Assembly (NCBI GenBank): GCA_947685225.1
Contig: CANTUV010000011.1
Coordinates: 65,894,501 to 65,958,500 of the forward strand
DNA length: 64,000 bases
Direction of reading: 5' to 3'
From: Garcia nutans
Lineage: Eukaryota; Streptophyta; Magnoliopsida; Malpighiales; Euphorbiaceae
The translations under genes were made by a program, and so were the position numbers. The stretch's first letter is position 1; every line of letters starts with the position of its first letter. Positions 22,338 to 34,574 of this stretch are shown here, in pieces. The notes under the pieces are model-generated. The model was not told where the DNA came from and did not search any database. It saw only the letters and a program-made list of their open reading frames with translations.

Positions 22338-22671
22338 TATCATTTGTCATGTGGTGAAATTTTTTTTACTTCATCACGATATCTAGCTGTATCCTGACCA
22401 ATTATCACTAAATATATAAAATATGATCAGAAATGCAATAAATGAAAGTAGCTAAAAAAAATAATATATTCACATTCTATAACATGATTAAGCTATATAT
22501 ATAAGCTATATATATACATACTAAGTCAACCTAATTCAGAAAATAAAGAGAAGTATGCGGGCTCTTATACATTGCTGCCATCCAAACAAAACTAAAATGG
22601 AGTGTATATCAATCACCCCAGACCCAATGACCAGTACCATTATACCAAGACATAGTGCAATATAAGAATAC

Positions 22672-22760
22672 CTGGAGAAGTAAGATCATCATGGAACAAC
22701 TGAGCATTTTCCTCTTTCATCATAGAATGATGGCTAAAGGAAATAAACATCCTCTTATGC
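22672..22760 (-). other. Orphan exon-like segment
   Basis: On the minus strand an 89-base open segment lies between an acceptor (TTTTACAG) and a donor (CCAG|GTATTC). It encodes HKRMFISFSHHSMMKEENAQ and then LFHDDLTSPG. The codon pattern and both splice motifs look real, but I do not recognise the protein and find no partner exons nearby. It may be a captured or left-behind gene fragment. Confidence 0.35.
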
Positions 22761-23403
22761 CTGTAAAATGGTGGAGCTGATTGATTTCTTATGCATTATT
22801 TTTCAAAAAAATTATCTTGTTGCCAATCTCGAAATCTAAATTGATTTTCTCATTTTTACAACATCTAGAATGTAAATCTAAGTATAACCAGTCAGTCTCA
22901 CAAATTAATATATCAAAATGTTTCTAAAGATAATTTGTCATTTATATTATGTCATCGGAGTAATTTTCTGGTATCTTTTACAGTTGCAGAATGATTCTTA
23001 AATATGGACATAATATTTGCACAACTTAAGATTAAATTATCTTTGCTCGATCCCTTTGGTGATATTTTGTACCAATAGTTGTTCCCCCTTTCTTGACCAT
23101 CAATAAAATTCCAATGACTGTCCTTTTACCCAATCTTGCACTCCATATATGATAATTATCATCTGTAAACACAGTGCATAAACTCATGTCCTTAAACCCC
23201 TAAATTAGCTTCTTTTTTTTGTTCTGTTGGGTTTCAATTTTTCACGAAAGAGTTTTAGTTCAATGTAGGATGTGGGACTTCAATTCATAAACATAATGAG
23301 TTTATTAGACAAAAAATTGAAATGAATTGGATTTATGGGCATACATGTTCAATTTAATCGAGCATCTCAAATAAGTAATCATCCATCTATATAAATGGTC
23401 CTT
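22761..23403. other. Intergenic DNA, no gene seen
   Basis: AT-rich; no ORF or repeat that I can name. Confidence 0.5.
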
Positions 23404-23478
23404 TCAGTCAGGATCATATGGAGCAAGCTCCTTCAATGTGCCAGTCTTCACAATATCAGTCCATAGTAGAAGCTCAAT
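23404..23478 (-). pseudogene. Single-exon fragment of 40S ribosomal protein S19 (eS19)
   Basis: After an acceptor-like TTTTTTATATAG, 24 codons read IELLLWTDIVKTGTLKELAP then YDPD and stop (TGA, 23404-23406). This is the well-conserved N-terminal block of eS19, where the family normally has Trp after PYDPD; TGG to TGA would give this stop. I find neither the first exon upstream nor the remaining roughly 100 residues downstream. The fragment keeps its intron border, so it came from genomic DNA and not from a processed mRNA. Confidence 0.75.
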
Positions 23479-26405
23479 CTATATAAAAAAATATTGATAA
23501 ATATTAGTTTTAAGAACTGCCATGATTTTAGAATGTAAACACTACATAAATTAAGTCTCCCAATCAATAAATAGACTTTTAAAAAATTTCCAAGAAATCA
23601 AGATAAAAAGACAGTGACAAACAAAAGAAAAAGTAGTTCATGCAACCACAACAATGAAAACAATCATCATCACAACCAAAAATAATAAACGATTTCAAAA
23701 TCTGGATTTTGAAAATACCAACCAACTTCATTGAAAACATATCTCAATTTCGCATTAAACATATCATAAGATGATCGAATATATGATACAACTTGGAAAA
23801 ACCCAAAAACAATTAAGAAAAAAGAAATAATTAAATCAAAATTCAATTTCAATACACAAAGATCATAAAATAGCAAGATAATTAAATACGAAAATCCATT
23901 AAAAAATCTCCAAGAGCATTTACCATATATAACCATATATAAGCTTCAAGCACGCCAAAACTTCACAAAATTCAAAATAAACTCACAGAGGAAAAAATAA
24001 AATGGACCAAAGACTGCTAACAGAAAAAAAAGTTATATGAACACCTCCAAGTATAAGTCATGAACCCTTCCTTATCTTCTTTTCCTCTATCTACCAAATC
24101 AAAAAATACAAATTCACAAAGAATTTTAAACCAAATAAACATGAAAAATGCATTAGAAATGAGAGAATTACCTTGGCTTCACAATAAACTGGAAATCAAC
24201 GAATCAAATGGAGGCTAATCAATTTTGGGAGGAAGATTTTATCATAACTATTGAAATTACACAAAAATTGAAAAGAAGCAATTTTATGATCAAAAGAGCT
24301 GAAGATAGCCATTGTACTTGGATTAGAAACAATAGTTAACTGATTCACCCAGCCTCCTCCTTTGGGCTTCCATGATTTTAATAGTACTAAATGATTCTTC
24401 ACTGGACTCTTCAGTGTATGAGATAGTAAATGAAATAGAAGAGATGAGCGTTATGTTTTTAACTTGGAAAAGTAGGAGCAGCAGCAGAAAATTATCGAGA
24501 AAGAAGGAGAAGCCTTTGTTTACCCAAATCGCTGATGTGGCACAACTAAAATAGATGGGCAATCCTCAGCTTTTATATATTAGATATAGATATATATTAA
24601 TTTTAAAATTTAAATAATTTTAAATAAATAAAATAAAAATCAAATTATAAAAATTATAAAATTAAATTTAAATAATAGCAAGTTAAAAGCAAATCTAATA
24701 AAAATAATATAAATTAAATAATAAAATATAATTAAATAATAAACTTAAATAAAAATTAAAATAAAATAATTAAAATAAAAACAAAACCAAACATAAAATT
24801 AAATTATAAAAATTGAAAAATCCTAACATAAATTAAGAAAAAAATTAAAATTTATCCAAAATCAAATAAAAAGTTATTAATTTAAAAAAACTCAAAAGAA
24901 GCTAAAAATTTATATAAAAAATCTAAAAATATCATAAAAAATAAATAACCAAAAAACCCAAAATATTACAAAAAAAACACACATAAAAAATCGCACAGTC
25001 ACCACACGATACAAAAATAATACTAAAATAAATTACAAGTAAATAATATTAAAATCTAATAACAAAATAAATTAAAATCAAACAATATTACAAAATATCC
25101 AATAAATAATTACATAAATAAAAAAATACTAAAATAAACTATATTAAATAGCAACCAACGGCGGAAGAAAGATAATAAAGAGAGCAAGAAATAACTATAA
25201 GAGAAAAAATCACATTAAACTCCATCACAATTGCATACATAATATTCTAACGAAAATAAATAAATATTAAATAATACACCAAACAAAATATATAAAAAAT
25301 ATAAAAGATAAAAGTAAAAATATATAAATTATAATATATTACCTATACACCAATTATACAATAATATAGTAATTGAATAATAATATTTTTATTTTTTAAA
25401 ATTAAATAGTGTTATAAGAGAAGAGAATAATAATTTTTTTGTGTATATATGAAAAAATAATTAATTATTATTAATATTAAACATGATATCATAATCATAT
25501 TTTAACTTTATAAATAAATATAAATTATTATCAAATATAAAATTTTATTTCTATTTATCCTATAATAATTATATTGTTAAATACCAAAATAATATTTTAA
25601 ATAAAATTGCAGAGCTGCAAACCAAGAGATTTTATAGCTGCAAATTAAAGTTTCGGCGATGGCTAATATTTATATTAGATTATTTTATGTTCTTATTATA
25701 TATAAAAATTTATTTAATATATATAAATTAAAATATTAAGAAATAATGACACATAACATAATATTATACTAGCGATAATTATTTTAATATTATATATATA
25801 TTTTAGGTTAATTTTTGACCATATGTCAAAGTAATTTTTTTTTAAATTACACCCTTATTAGCTTTTTTTTAATAAAATTTTCACATTTTATAAAAAACTT
25901 TTCACCACTTTAAAAAAATATATAATAAATTCATAAATAAACTTATAAAAATTATCTTATATATGTACCATATAAATTTACTAAATTTATAAATTAATAA
26001 AAATTCTGATAAATAGTTATAGAAATTTTGAAAAAATGAATAAATTTTTTACATTTTTTTTTAAATTTTGCAGAAACTTCTTCTTCTTCTTCTTCTTCTT
26101 TTTTTTAAAAAAACTTATTTACAAACTTGTGGCCTACCAGAACGTCTCTCCAAGGCTCTGGCCCATCGACGAGCCTTCAGAAATGGACCGGTGGAATTTT
26201 TTATTTTTTCCCTTTTTTTTTTAAAAAAATATAAAAGATGTATTGGTATATTGCTCGACAGCATGAAAATCGATATAGAAATTCGGATTCTACCTGTACC
26301 AATTCCATGCTCAGCACAGAAATGCAAGAACGAAAGGTTAAAACTTTAGCCAACAAGTTCAAGTGCCAACGGGGCACACTAAAAACATGCGAAGAATCAC
26401 TACCA
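23479..26405. other. Intergenic DNA, no gene seen
   Basis: 24560-26030 is extremely AT-rich. The more balanced stretch 24190-24560 contains short ORFs on both strands, none recognisable. A (CTT)n microsatellite lies at 26077-26108. The ORFs at 26036-26474 are low-complexity or lie downstream of the ATP synthase gene on the other strand. Confidence 0.55.
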
Positions 26406-28389
26406 CTAGCCGATCAGTGCAGCATTGAGAGCGCTATGCAAATCCACACCAATTTGGGCTTCAGCTTTCTCTAGTTCACTTCGCAAGTCCCTACTGAACT
26501 AGGTCAGTATAAATTTGATCAATTCGCACAGACTCAACTGCTACTATATCTGCAATTGAGTTTGAGTGGATGATGCGAAGCCAGAACTAACAAAATATTT
26601 TGTCACTTCATTCTCTTCATGCACGGATAGCACCCCGGGTTTCAACTCTGCTATTGTTGATACATGTCCAGGAAGAACACCCATTTGTCCTGTTGTTGCT
26701 GGAATTATGACCGAGTCTACCTGCGCAAACAAGTTGATGAAAATAACAAGTGACAGTCATCGTATCTTCCCCTTAGCAATTTAGTTCAATGATTTTAAAG
26801 CTTGTTCTAACAAATAAAAAAAAAACACTGTATCCTTCTCAAACAAAACACAGCATATCCAGACATTCTCTGAATACAAACAAATAAGGTTTCGTTGTTT
26901 CAGAAAATGCTAGCAAACAAAATCACTATCAAGCTAGATTTTTCCCCCATCAAGTCTCCTGCCTCATTAAGAATTGATTTTGACTTAGAAGACAACAAAA
27001 ACAGATGATTTTAAAAGCTATATCAACATGCCCTTTGCAAAATATATAACCCAAACCCAATACACGTGCATATCGATCAAGCTTGTGTTAGACCACAAGA
27101 TGATCCCTGCAAAGATGAAAACTTTAACAACACAAAGTCCCATTATCCCTATTAGGTTCATAACTGAATAATAACTACCACAAGAAAAAAGGGGACAATA
27201 GGAAAATGTCACTATTATGCTCATTTAACATTAGATGATCCTCAATGAGGAAAAAATAATGGCACCAAGGTTTTTTTTACCATCAGAACATGCAAAGCAG
27301 CAATGTCAACCACTAATTTCCAAGTAGAACTGCAATATTACATAAGCACAAAACTGATTTAGAGTTTGATTGTGAAAATGCATAAGGCATTTACTAATCT
27401 TTAATAAATATTTCTCCACTCCGTAGTAACTTTAAAACAAGGGTTGCAAGTGATCTATTACTCAATTCTACTCAACTATGCAGTACTCCAAGGCTACTCC
27501 TCCACCAATAAGACAAGCTCTTCCTGAGTTAGTTACATAAGAGAAGGAAAATATGATATCTAGATAAACATAGTCATCAATAATTAAATGAAAGTAGGTA
27601 CCATAGTTTGCCATCCGCAAATTAATATTCACATATTTTTTGTGTTGTTAGCGTTTTTAAAAGCTTGTTAAGGTCAAGGTCATTAAGGATGCTTACCCAT
27701 AAGCAGTTCGCAAAATCAATCAATTCCATCTATATGTTAGATGATATATAAATAACAAAATGCAAAAAGCTTTCAACTTTGGAAATCATTATGACCTCAT
27801 CAACAGTTTCTTAGTTTGATCTCTTTGATACAAAATAATCCACTCTTAGCTACGGCATAATTTAATATCTTTTACAGATAAAAAAGTACTCTGTTCAAAT
27901 CCAAAGCAGACCGTGAACTAAAGAAATCAATGTTTAACAGGTCGATAATCATATAAAAGATCAAAGAATCAGTAAAAAGGGTAAGGTTCAAAAGCAGGAT
28001 TTTAGGCTTTATGCAGAAAATGTGGGTGATTTATCACAAAATTAACATCCGTAGCATTGCTATCATATAAAGATCAAAATTTTATCAACTGAATAGAAAC
28101 AATAATAACAATCAAATCAACTAAAACCCACCTCTTTATTGGACACCTCAGAAGCATAAGGGAGCACGAAGTTAACGGTGAGCTTGGAAGGGATAGAAGA
28201 AGGATTAGGAGGGTGAGGCTGCATGAAGAAGAGAGGGGTCTTCGGTGGGTCCATGTTTGGAACCACTTTCTTCCATGCCTCCACGAAGCTAGAGTCAGCT
28301 GTCTGAGCGGCCGGGGGACCCGTAGAGAACGGCCGAACGCTGCCGCTAAGAACTGGTCGGGCTAGCAGTCCGGTGTCTCTGCGCAGCAT
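26406..28389 (-). pseudogene. Mitochondrial ATP synthase subunit delta' (F1 epsilon-type), broken last exon
   Basis: Exon 1 (28389-28132, 86 codons) encodes a mitochondrial presequence (MLRRDTGLLARPVLSG ... RPFSTG) and the start of the beta-sandwich (SFVEAWKKV, DPPKTP, KLTVNFVLPYASE). A 1411-base GT-AG intron follows. Exon 2 starts at 26720 in phase 0 with VDSVIIPATTGQMGVLPGHV. Near 26574 one base is missing, which shifts the frame and gives a stop at 26544-26546 after about 144 residues, against about 200 in the family. Homology continues in other frames to a family-like end AALIG plus stop at 26406. In between are a TAG (26491-26493) and a missing stretch of about 10 codons before ELEKAEAQIGVDLHSALN. 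The C-terminal helical hairpin would be lost. Identity is certain; status as a pseudogene or a locus with assembly errors is inferred. Confidence 0.8.
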
Positions 28390-28700
28390 TTTCCGATAGT
28401 TGGTTCGCTCGGCTCTCGCAAGGTCGGATCAGAGAAACGAGGGCAATACTGATGATGTGATGGGTAACACGCACTGGCGCAATAGAGCAATCTATAGCTA
28501 AAACGATACGACGACGTATTTGATGAAAGCTTATTGGGTTTTATTATGATGGGCCAACCCATAGAAGCCCATCTCTGATAAAACCCAATAACTAAAGTTT
28601 GCAGCCCAATATATAAGCCGTCTAGGGTTTTTGCTTTAGTGCGCCCCTCGTTTCTTGCTTTCGAATTTCCGATCATCGCCCAATCCTAGACGGCTAAACC
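28390..28700. promoter_or_regulatory. Bidirectional promoter of ATP synthase delta' and RPS11
   Basis: 311 bases separate the two ATGs. On the RPS11 side there is a site II element TGGGCC (28550-28555), a TATATAA box (28610-28616) and a telo-box TAGGGTTT (28623-28630). This is the arrangement known for plant ribosomal-protein genes. Further GGGTT/AACCC and GCCCA motifs could serve the other direction. Confidence 0.7.
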
Positions 28701-30559
28701 ATGGCGGAACAGGTACGTTTCTATCTACACTGTAACTGAGAAAGTTCGATTAAGTGGAAAATACATCAATGTTTTCAATTATTTTGATACCTTTTTCTTG
28801 TGTATAATGCATAAAAATTGTTTCTTTTGTTATTTTTTGCTCTTTCTGAAAGACTGCAGCAAAACAAATGTGTTGCTTTTATGCAGTTTGATCTGATGCT
28901 TTTTCCCGCTTTAATATCACTTTTTTATACAGACGGAGAAAGCATTTTTGAAGCAACCGAAGGTTTTCTTAAGGTCTCTAGATACTCTGTTTTTATTTTT
29001 TATTTCTATTTCGTACTCTGTTATTGTTTTCTGATTTGTTTTTATTTTTGTAGCTCAAGAAATCTGGAAAAGGAAACATACCTGGTAAAGCTGGAAATCG
29101 TTTTTGGAAAAGCATAGGATTGGGTTTCAAGACGCCCAGAGAGGCAATTGAAGGTTTGTTGTATGTAAATTTTTTATTGGGTCCTTATGAGATCTCTTTT
29201 GTGATTTTTAATTTGTTTTATGTGAATTTATCTTATTTTTGGTCATCTGAAATAGTTTTTTTTTTATTAGCATGTTGCTTTGCATTAGTTCCGGTTTTTG
29301 TCTTGTAAAGTTGTTTGGGTTTGAGCATTGTATAATACTGTATGCGTTTTATATTGAGCTCTTTAAGAAGAGAATTTGTTATTATGGTTAAACAAAAATA
29401 CCTCTTCTGTTCAAGTATGTAACTTGGGCTTGTAACAAAAGGAATCCTATCTTTTTTTTAATTTCATATTTTTTACTAGTTTGCCATTTGTCCCTCTGTT
29501 GCTACTGAATCCATTAACATGCTGTTACCACAAACAAGTTGCCTTGCAGACAATGCAAGTGCCTTTTGCTAGATTTGTTGCATTAATGTTTATTCTGTAT
29601 AACCAGTTGTTTGGATAAATGAATGTAAATGAGGTAAGGTAGTCATATTACTTGCTGCTTATGTATAGAGTGCAAATGCATTTCATCTTGGCCTGAAGCA
29701 TCGTTCCTTCCTTCAGCCTGCCCCAGCTTTGAACTATTCTTAACTATATATTCTTCTGTTTGACTTCTTTATCTTGCATCCTTGAGTTTTATATGAACTG
29801 AATTGTACACGGAGTCCAAATAATTTGATTATCATGGGGATTCTGTATGCCTGAAGTACTACCCTGCTTATTATTGATTGACAAGCAGAGAGAATTTGGT
29901 AGATATTACCGCATACAATTTTGAATGCATTGATAAGATTCCATGATAATAATTACATTTTGATGGTTGATGTTATGTCTTTATATACAAGAACATATAT
30001 TGATAAGAAATGTCCATTTACTGGTACTGTTTCTATTAGAGGCCGCATCTTGGCTGGTACTTGCCACAGTGCTAAAATGACAAGGACCATTATTGTAAGG
30101 AGGAATTATCTGCACTTTATCAAGAAATACCAGAGGTATGAACTTATGTCATTAATTTTATGAAGATTACTGTCTGCTGCTGCATCTATTTTTGTGTTTT
30201 AGTTCTCCTCTTCTCCTAACATATATTGCAATGCTGCCAACTCTTCCAGGTACGAGAAAAGACATTCAAATATCCCAGCACATATATCGCCTTCCTTCCA
30301 TGTGAAAGAAGGAGACAATGTTATCATTGGTCAATGCAGGTTTGAATGCTTTTGTATTCTTTGCTATATTTAATTCATTTTAATGTCTTTTGTTTTTTTT
30401 TTTCTCATTTTTAAACCCTTCATAAGATTTTTATGATATGATTGTTGTCAATTGTGCAGGCCATTGTCAAAGACAGAAAGGTTCATTGTGCTGAAGGTCA
30501 TTCAAGCCGGGTCTTCTGGCGGGGCAAAGAAGGCTTTCACTGCTATACGAGAGGCGTGA
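28701..30559 (+). pseudogene. RPS11: 40S ribosomal protein S11 (uS17), reading frame apparently broken at two junctions
   Basis: Six exons: 28701-28712 (MAEQ), 28933-28973, 29054-29153, 29992-30135, 30250-30339 and 30460-30559. Together they cover the whole family sequence, including GLGFKTPREAIEG, GTVSIRGRILAGTCHSAKM, YEKRHSNIPAHISPSF and GQCRPLSKT, and end AIREA plus stop. Exons 4-6 join in frame. At the exon 2/3 join the family sequence VFLSSKKSGKG needs one more A than is present (AG|CTCAAGAAATC). At the exon 3/4 join one base of the Gly codon is missing (G|AACATAT). Other donors (after 28962; after 29158) would restore the frame but would drop or add conserved residues. So this is either a decaying copy, a gene with shifted splice sites, or two base-call errors. 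Confidence 0.65.
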
Positions 30560-33483
30560 TTTTAAATATCTTATAGTGCTGGATAAGGTTTTCGTAAACT
30601 CGTCTGATGTAAATGTGGCTTTTTCATGATCATTTAGATAAATACCATGTATTAACTTGTTCCTGTGGCGTCTTAGAGTTATTTTGTTCTAGTTCTTTTT
30701 AACTTTTGATGAAGGTTTACATAGACTGGAGAATGGAAAATATATTATTTGACACAATTCCGAGGATCTTTAATACTTTTCTCTTTGTGGCTGATGAATT
30801 TTACTTGTTTTGTTACAGTATATTTTTCTGGTAAATTGGAAAGCTGTTTACATGCTTTATACTTTTCTCGCAACATTATAATATTTAATGGTGTCCGTAC
30901 TCTAATATCTCAAGTCAATATCACCATATGTATTATGAATTATCAGATTAGGACTTAGTTCTAGACTCATAGTTAGTCGCTCATGTCCTGTCTTAATTAT
31001 AAGATTAGTTTTTGTTAAGTTATAAATTTATTATCACCCTTTTAATTTTAATTATAAAATTAAAAAAAGGCACAAAATTTACCTTAGTCAAGCTACAAGC
31101 AAATGGATTTAACTGTGGAAGGGTCTTGCCGAGCAGAGTGAGCATACATAGGTTTGGCATGCCATAAAATCGGAGGCCCTCGTACCAGTAATAGGATTAT
31201 GATGAAAATATGCTATGTTGAAATGGGTTGGGGCAGGCTTTTGAATATTGTGAAAGAAGCAAGGTGAAGCTTTTGGTGAGACAAAGTTGGGGGAATAATA
31301 AAGAATTTCCCTTTTGTCATTATGGTGAAAACATTGACTTGAGCTTGGCTGAAAGGCTGAGAAAGCAATTGGAAGATACTAGTTTATGTGTGTTGCATTG
31401 ACGATTTTCTTTTTAGGTTGATACAGAGTACACATTATAAGCCAAAAGCAATGTCTTACCAAACTCCACCTGGAATTTGGAAAAAGGATAAATGCAATTA
31501 CTTAACAGTAATATTCATGCTGGCATCTTTTTGGTCATGGCTTCTTTTATATGAAGTTGGGGGCCTTGGAAATGGAACATAACAATTCAGGAGCATTTTA
31601 CTCAAAAAATAAAAGCTAAAGCAGCTTGTTGGCTGAACAAATGGGACCTACAGCTTCATAGTTTTTTGGGGCATGCTTGCTGTTGCTGCCGAGAGTGCTA
31701 ATGAAGCAAAGTGTGAGAGCAGTAAATGGTAATATTGGAGTCATGAAGGCTCAGACAATCTTATTAACTTGTCGGTGTTTACAGTTTTATCACACTCAAC
31801 ATTACCCGATTTCAGGGTTGAGCTGAAGCATTGTTATTTAATAATTTAATTAAAAAAAATAAAAAAAAAAGTGTTCATTTATCCAACTTAAATGAGGTAG
31901 GTTGCGAGCTTCAATACAGAAATTTAATGTTTTTGAGCTTTGTTGGAGTAGAGGGTACAGGGAATTGATACCCGCCTTACTATTACTGTTAGGTAATATG
32001 TATGGGAAACAATTAGCAACGTTTTCAACCTCCAACTGTGAACTCATTAAACCCTTAAAAAAAGTTGGGGCTGCTCTCGAAAATTTGAGTGGAAGTTTGA
32101 GGGAGAGGAAATTGATATCGAGTATGTTGTTGAGAAATATAAGAGGTTACTATTAGATTATATATCGGTGTGAGTTTATCATTAGGGTGTGTAGTTTTTG
32201 TTCTTTATGTGTTAGTTATATGCAGAAATTTAGCAATGAAACGTAGCCCAAAAGTGTGGGGCTTGCAGCTGTGGGGGTTAACCTAAGTTCTCTGTGTATC
32301 TTCCCTAGTATAGACCTTTTATTATGAGAGTAATTTTCAGAGGTAAAAGATAAAAGAGTTATTAAGAGGTGGTGTTTTTTAGCTGAGCTAATCTGCTATT
32401 TTTGACTTGACTTTTATAAGGTGATAAGGAAAATTATGTGATGAAATTTTGGAGTCTATAGCCATATGTCCAATTGTCCACCTACTTTGTATATTAATGC
32501 TGGGATTATGTTCTTATCTTCTTTTCGTACATACTGTGAAAAACGTACATTTATATTAAAATATATAGCAGATTTTTGCTTGCATATTGAGGCTAGATTA
32601 TAGCCGTAATTGCATATTTTTTCAGCATTGATTCTTTTTTTTTTAAATATATTAAATATTAAAAAAATAGGAGTTTTTTTTTTTGCTTAAAGGAAAAAAT
32701 TGTCATTCAAAGGAAAGAAAAGTCTTTATTGGGATGTTGGCAATGAATTGAGATCATATGCAAGTAATTGGTTTAAAATCAATTGGGGAGCTTAAAATAG
32801 TAAGCACATAAACACCTTTCAAAAAAAAAAAGTAAGCACATAAACATTCCAAGAGTGTGAAGAAAGGAATGTATATATTTTGTTGGCTAGCGTGCTCTCA
32901 TCTCAGGATGATCAGCGGCATTATAAAATTATTATTAAAATCAATAATGGGATGTTTGTGCTAATTAGTTTATTTATTTATACGTTATATGTATTTGACA
33001 ATCATAGAACGCCAATTTGCATTTTTCTGAAATGTATAATGCATTATATTATTTTTTTATTAAAAGTCAACTAATTAGACAGTCAATATAAATTTTTTTA
33101 AAAAAGGAAAATCGCAGGAAGTACACATGATCACATCATCACCAACATTAGTTTTCTGATTAATTTTTTTAACCACATAATATCCTGCAATTTAGATATT
33201 ATAAATTAATTTAAATTTAAGTTAAATAAGATCAAATTTTAAAAGTGTTTTATAATCAGAGACCTTTAATTAACAAACAAAAAAAAAATCCTATTATCTC
33301 ATTTTACTCATCAAAGCTAATTAATTTAATATTAGTATTGCTTTAGTTAGGGTTAAAAAGTGAAGTAAAAAATAGGCATGTAAAAAAATGAAGTTGAGGG
33401 AGGAACTGCAGGCGCATTTATTCTGATATAAATTTGATTAGGCAAATGGCAGCTGAGTGACTGAAATGAATGCAATAAATTCT
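30560..33483. other. Intergenic DNA, no gene seen
   Basis: The first few hundred bases are likely the RPS11 3' UTR and terminator. 31080-32300 is less AT-rich with several short ORFs, none of which I recognise. The remainder is AT-rich. Confidence 0.5.
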
Positions 33484-33555
33484 CACGTGACACTCATGTG
33501 CTCTCTTTCTGCGTCAAAAACTCAAAAAATAATCTTGCCTCGCTAATTATATAAA
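33484..33555 (+). promoter_or_regulatory. Core promoter of the RING-H2 gene: G-box and TATA box
   Basis: CACGTG at 33484-33489 (ABRE/G-box type) and TATATAAA-like TTATATAAAC around 33547-33556, about 42 bases upstream of the ATG. Abscisic-acid or stress control is possible from the G-box but not shown. Confidence 0.5.
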
Positions 33556-33596
33556 CAAAACCAAAGGCGCCATTTTCGTTTCTTTCTTCATTCGCA

Positions 33597-34574
33597 ATGT
33601 CGTCGTCGTCTTGGTCGCCGCCTCTTCTTCCGTTTAACAACAACAACAACAACGAAGAATCAGATGCTCATCATCCTTCTCCTTTTCAAAATCTTAAACC
33701 TAGCATTCTTGTTATTCTTTTGATCCTTTCTATTACTTTTCTCCTTTCTATTTCTCTCTGCCTCCTTCTCCGCCACCTCAACCGCCGTTGCCTCCGTCAC
33801 TTTTCTTCTTCCACTTCTCGGCCTCTCTCCTCCTCGTCCTCCACCATCACCAGCAACCGAGTTTCGCCTGAAATTCCTACATTCTCTATCATCGATTCTC
33901 TGCCTTTATTCACCTTCAGTTCCATTAAACGCCGTTCCACTGCCTCTTCTGGCGATTGCGCTGTTTGTTTATCCAAGTTTGAACCGCAGGATCAGCTCCG
34001 TTTACTTCCACTGTGTTGTCATGCTTTCCATGTTCACTGCATCGACACTTGGCTTCAGTCTAATCAAACGTGTCCTCTCTGTCGATCTCCACTTCAGGCC
34101 TCCGATTCCGACCTCTTTAATTCATTATCAAACAACGTCGAAAGTGCCAGTGGAGAGAGTTTCCGCCTTGAGATTGGCTCCATCAGCCGTCGCCAAACAC
34201 CTTCGGATTCCGCCCGAAATTCCTACTCCTTAGGTTCTTTCGACTATGTTGTGGAAGATGAATCTGAGCTTACAGTGAGCCATACTCACAGGAGAAGCGT
34301 TTCAGACAAGGAAATCGGAGCTCCGGTGTCTCATTCCACAGAAGAGACAAATTTAGCCTCTGAGGTATCCGGCGGAAGGAGTTGGCTTAAAGAGTACGTT
34401 GACAGGCTTTCGAATTCTCTGTCATCGCGTGCTTTGTCATTTCGAAGTTCTGGAAGGTTCTTTACCGGAAGTAGTCGCCGGAGTGAGTTTGGTAGCACCG
34501 GAGATTATGACGTGGAAGCGAATCGTGTGGGGGAGGAGATCAGCGAAATGTTCCGTTGGTTCTCTGGGGTATAA
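33597..34574 (+). CDS. ATL-type RING-H2 E3 ubiquitin ligase, membrane-anchored
   Basis: Intronless, 325 residues, typical of the ATL family. A Ser/Pro/Asn-rich N-terminus is followed by one strongly hydrophobic segment (residues about 36-58, LVILLILSITFLLSISLCLL) ending in a basic RHLNRRC stop-transfer. A short SLPLFTFSSIKR stretch stands where ATL proteins have the GLD motif. The RING-H2 finger starts at Cys121: CAVCLSKF, LLPLCCHAFHVHCIDTWLQ and CPLCRSPL, with all eight zinc ligands and the conserved Trp. The Ser-rich tail has no known domain and ends MFRWFSGV. ATL proteins sit in plasma or endomembranes, pair with E2 enzymes and often respond to elicitors. The subfamily is not assigned. Confidence 0.95.
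   Translation: MSSSSWSPPLLPFNNNNNNEESDAHHPSPFQNLKPSILVILLILSITFLLSISLCLLLRHLNRRCLRHFSSSTSRPLSSSSSTITSNRVSPEIPTFSIIDSLPLFTFSSIKRRSTASSGDCAVCLSKFEPQDQLRLLPLCCHAFHVHCIDTWLQSNQTCPLCRSPLQASDSDLFNSLSNNVESASGESFRLEIGSISRRQTPSDSARNSYSLGSFDYVVEDESELTVSHTHRRSVSDKEIGAPVSHSTEETNLASEVSGGRSWLKEYVDRLSNSLSSRALSFRSSGRFFTGSSRRSEFGSTGDYDVEANRVGEEISEMFRWFSGV

Noticed and set aside
24196..24562. Possible first exon on the minus strand (MEAQRRRLGESVNYCF)
   Set aside because: It ends after 16 codons without a good donor, and no further exon or family match was found.
26036..26474. Several overlapping ORFs on the plus strand
   Set aside because: Low-complexity TTC/T-run translation and shadows of the ATP synthase 3' region.
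31388..32156. ORFs of 64 and 84 codons on the plus strand
   Set aside because: No domain, and no consistent splice structure linking them.
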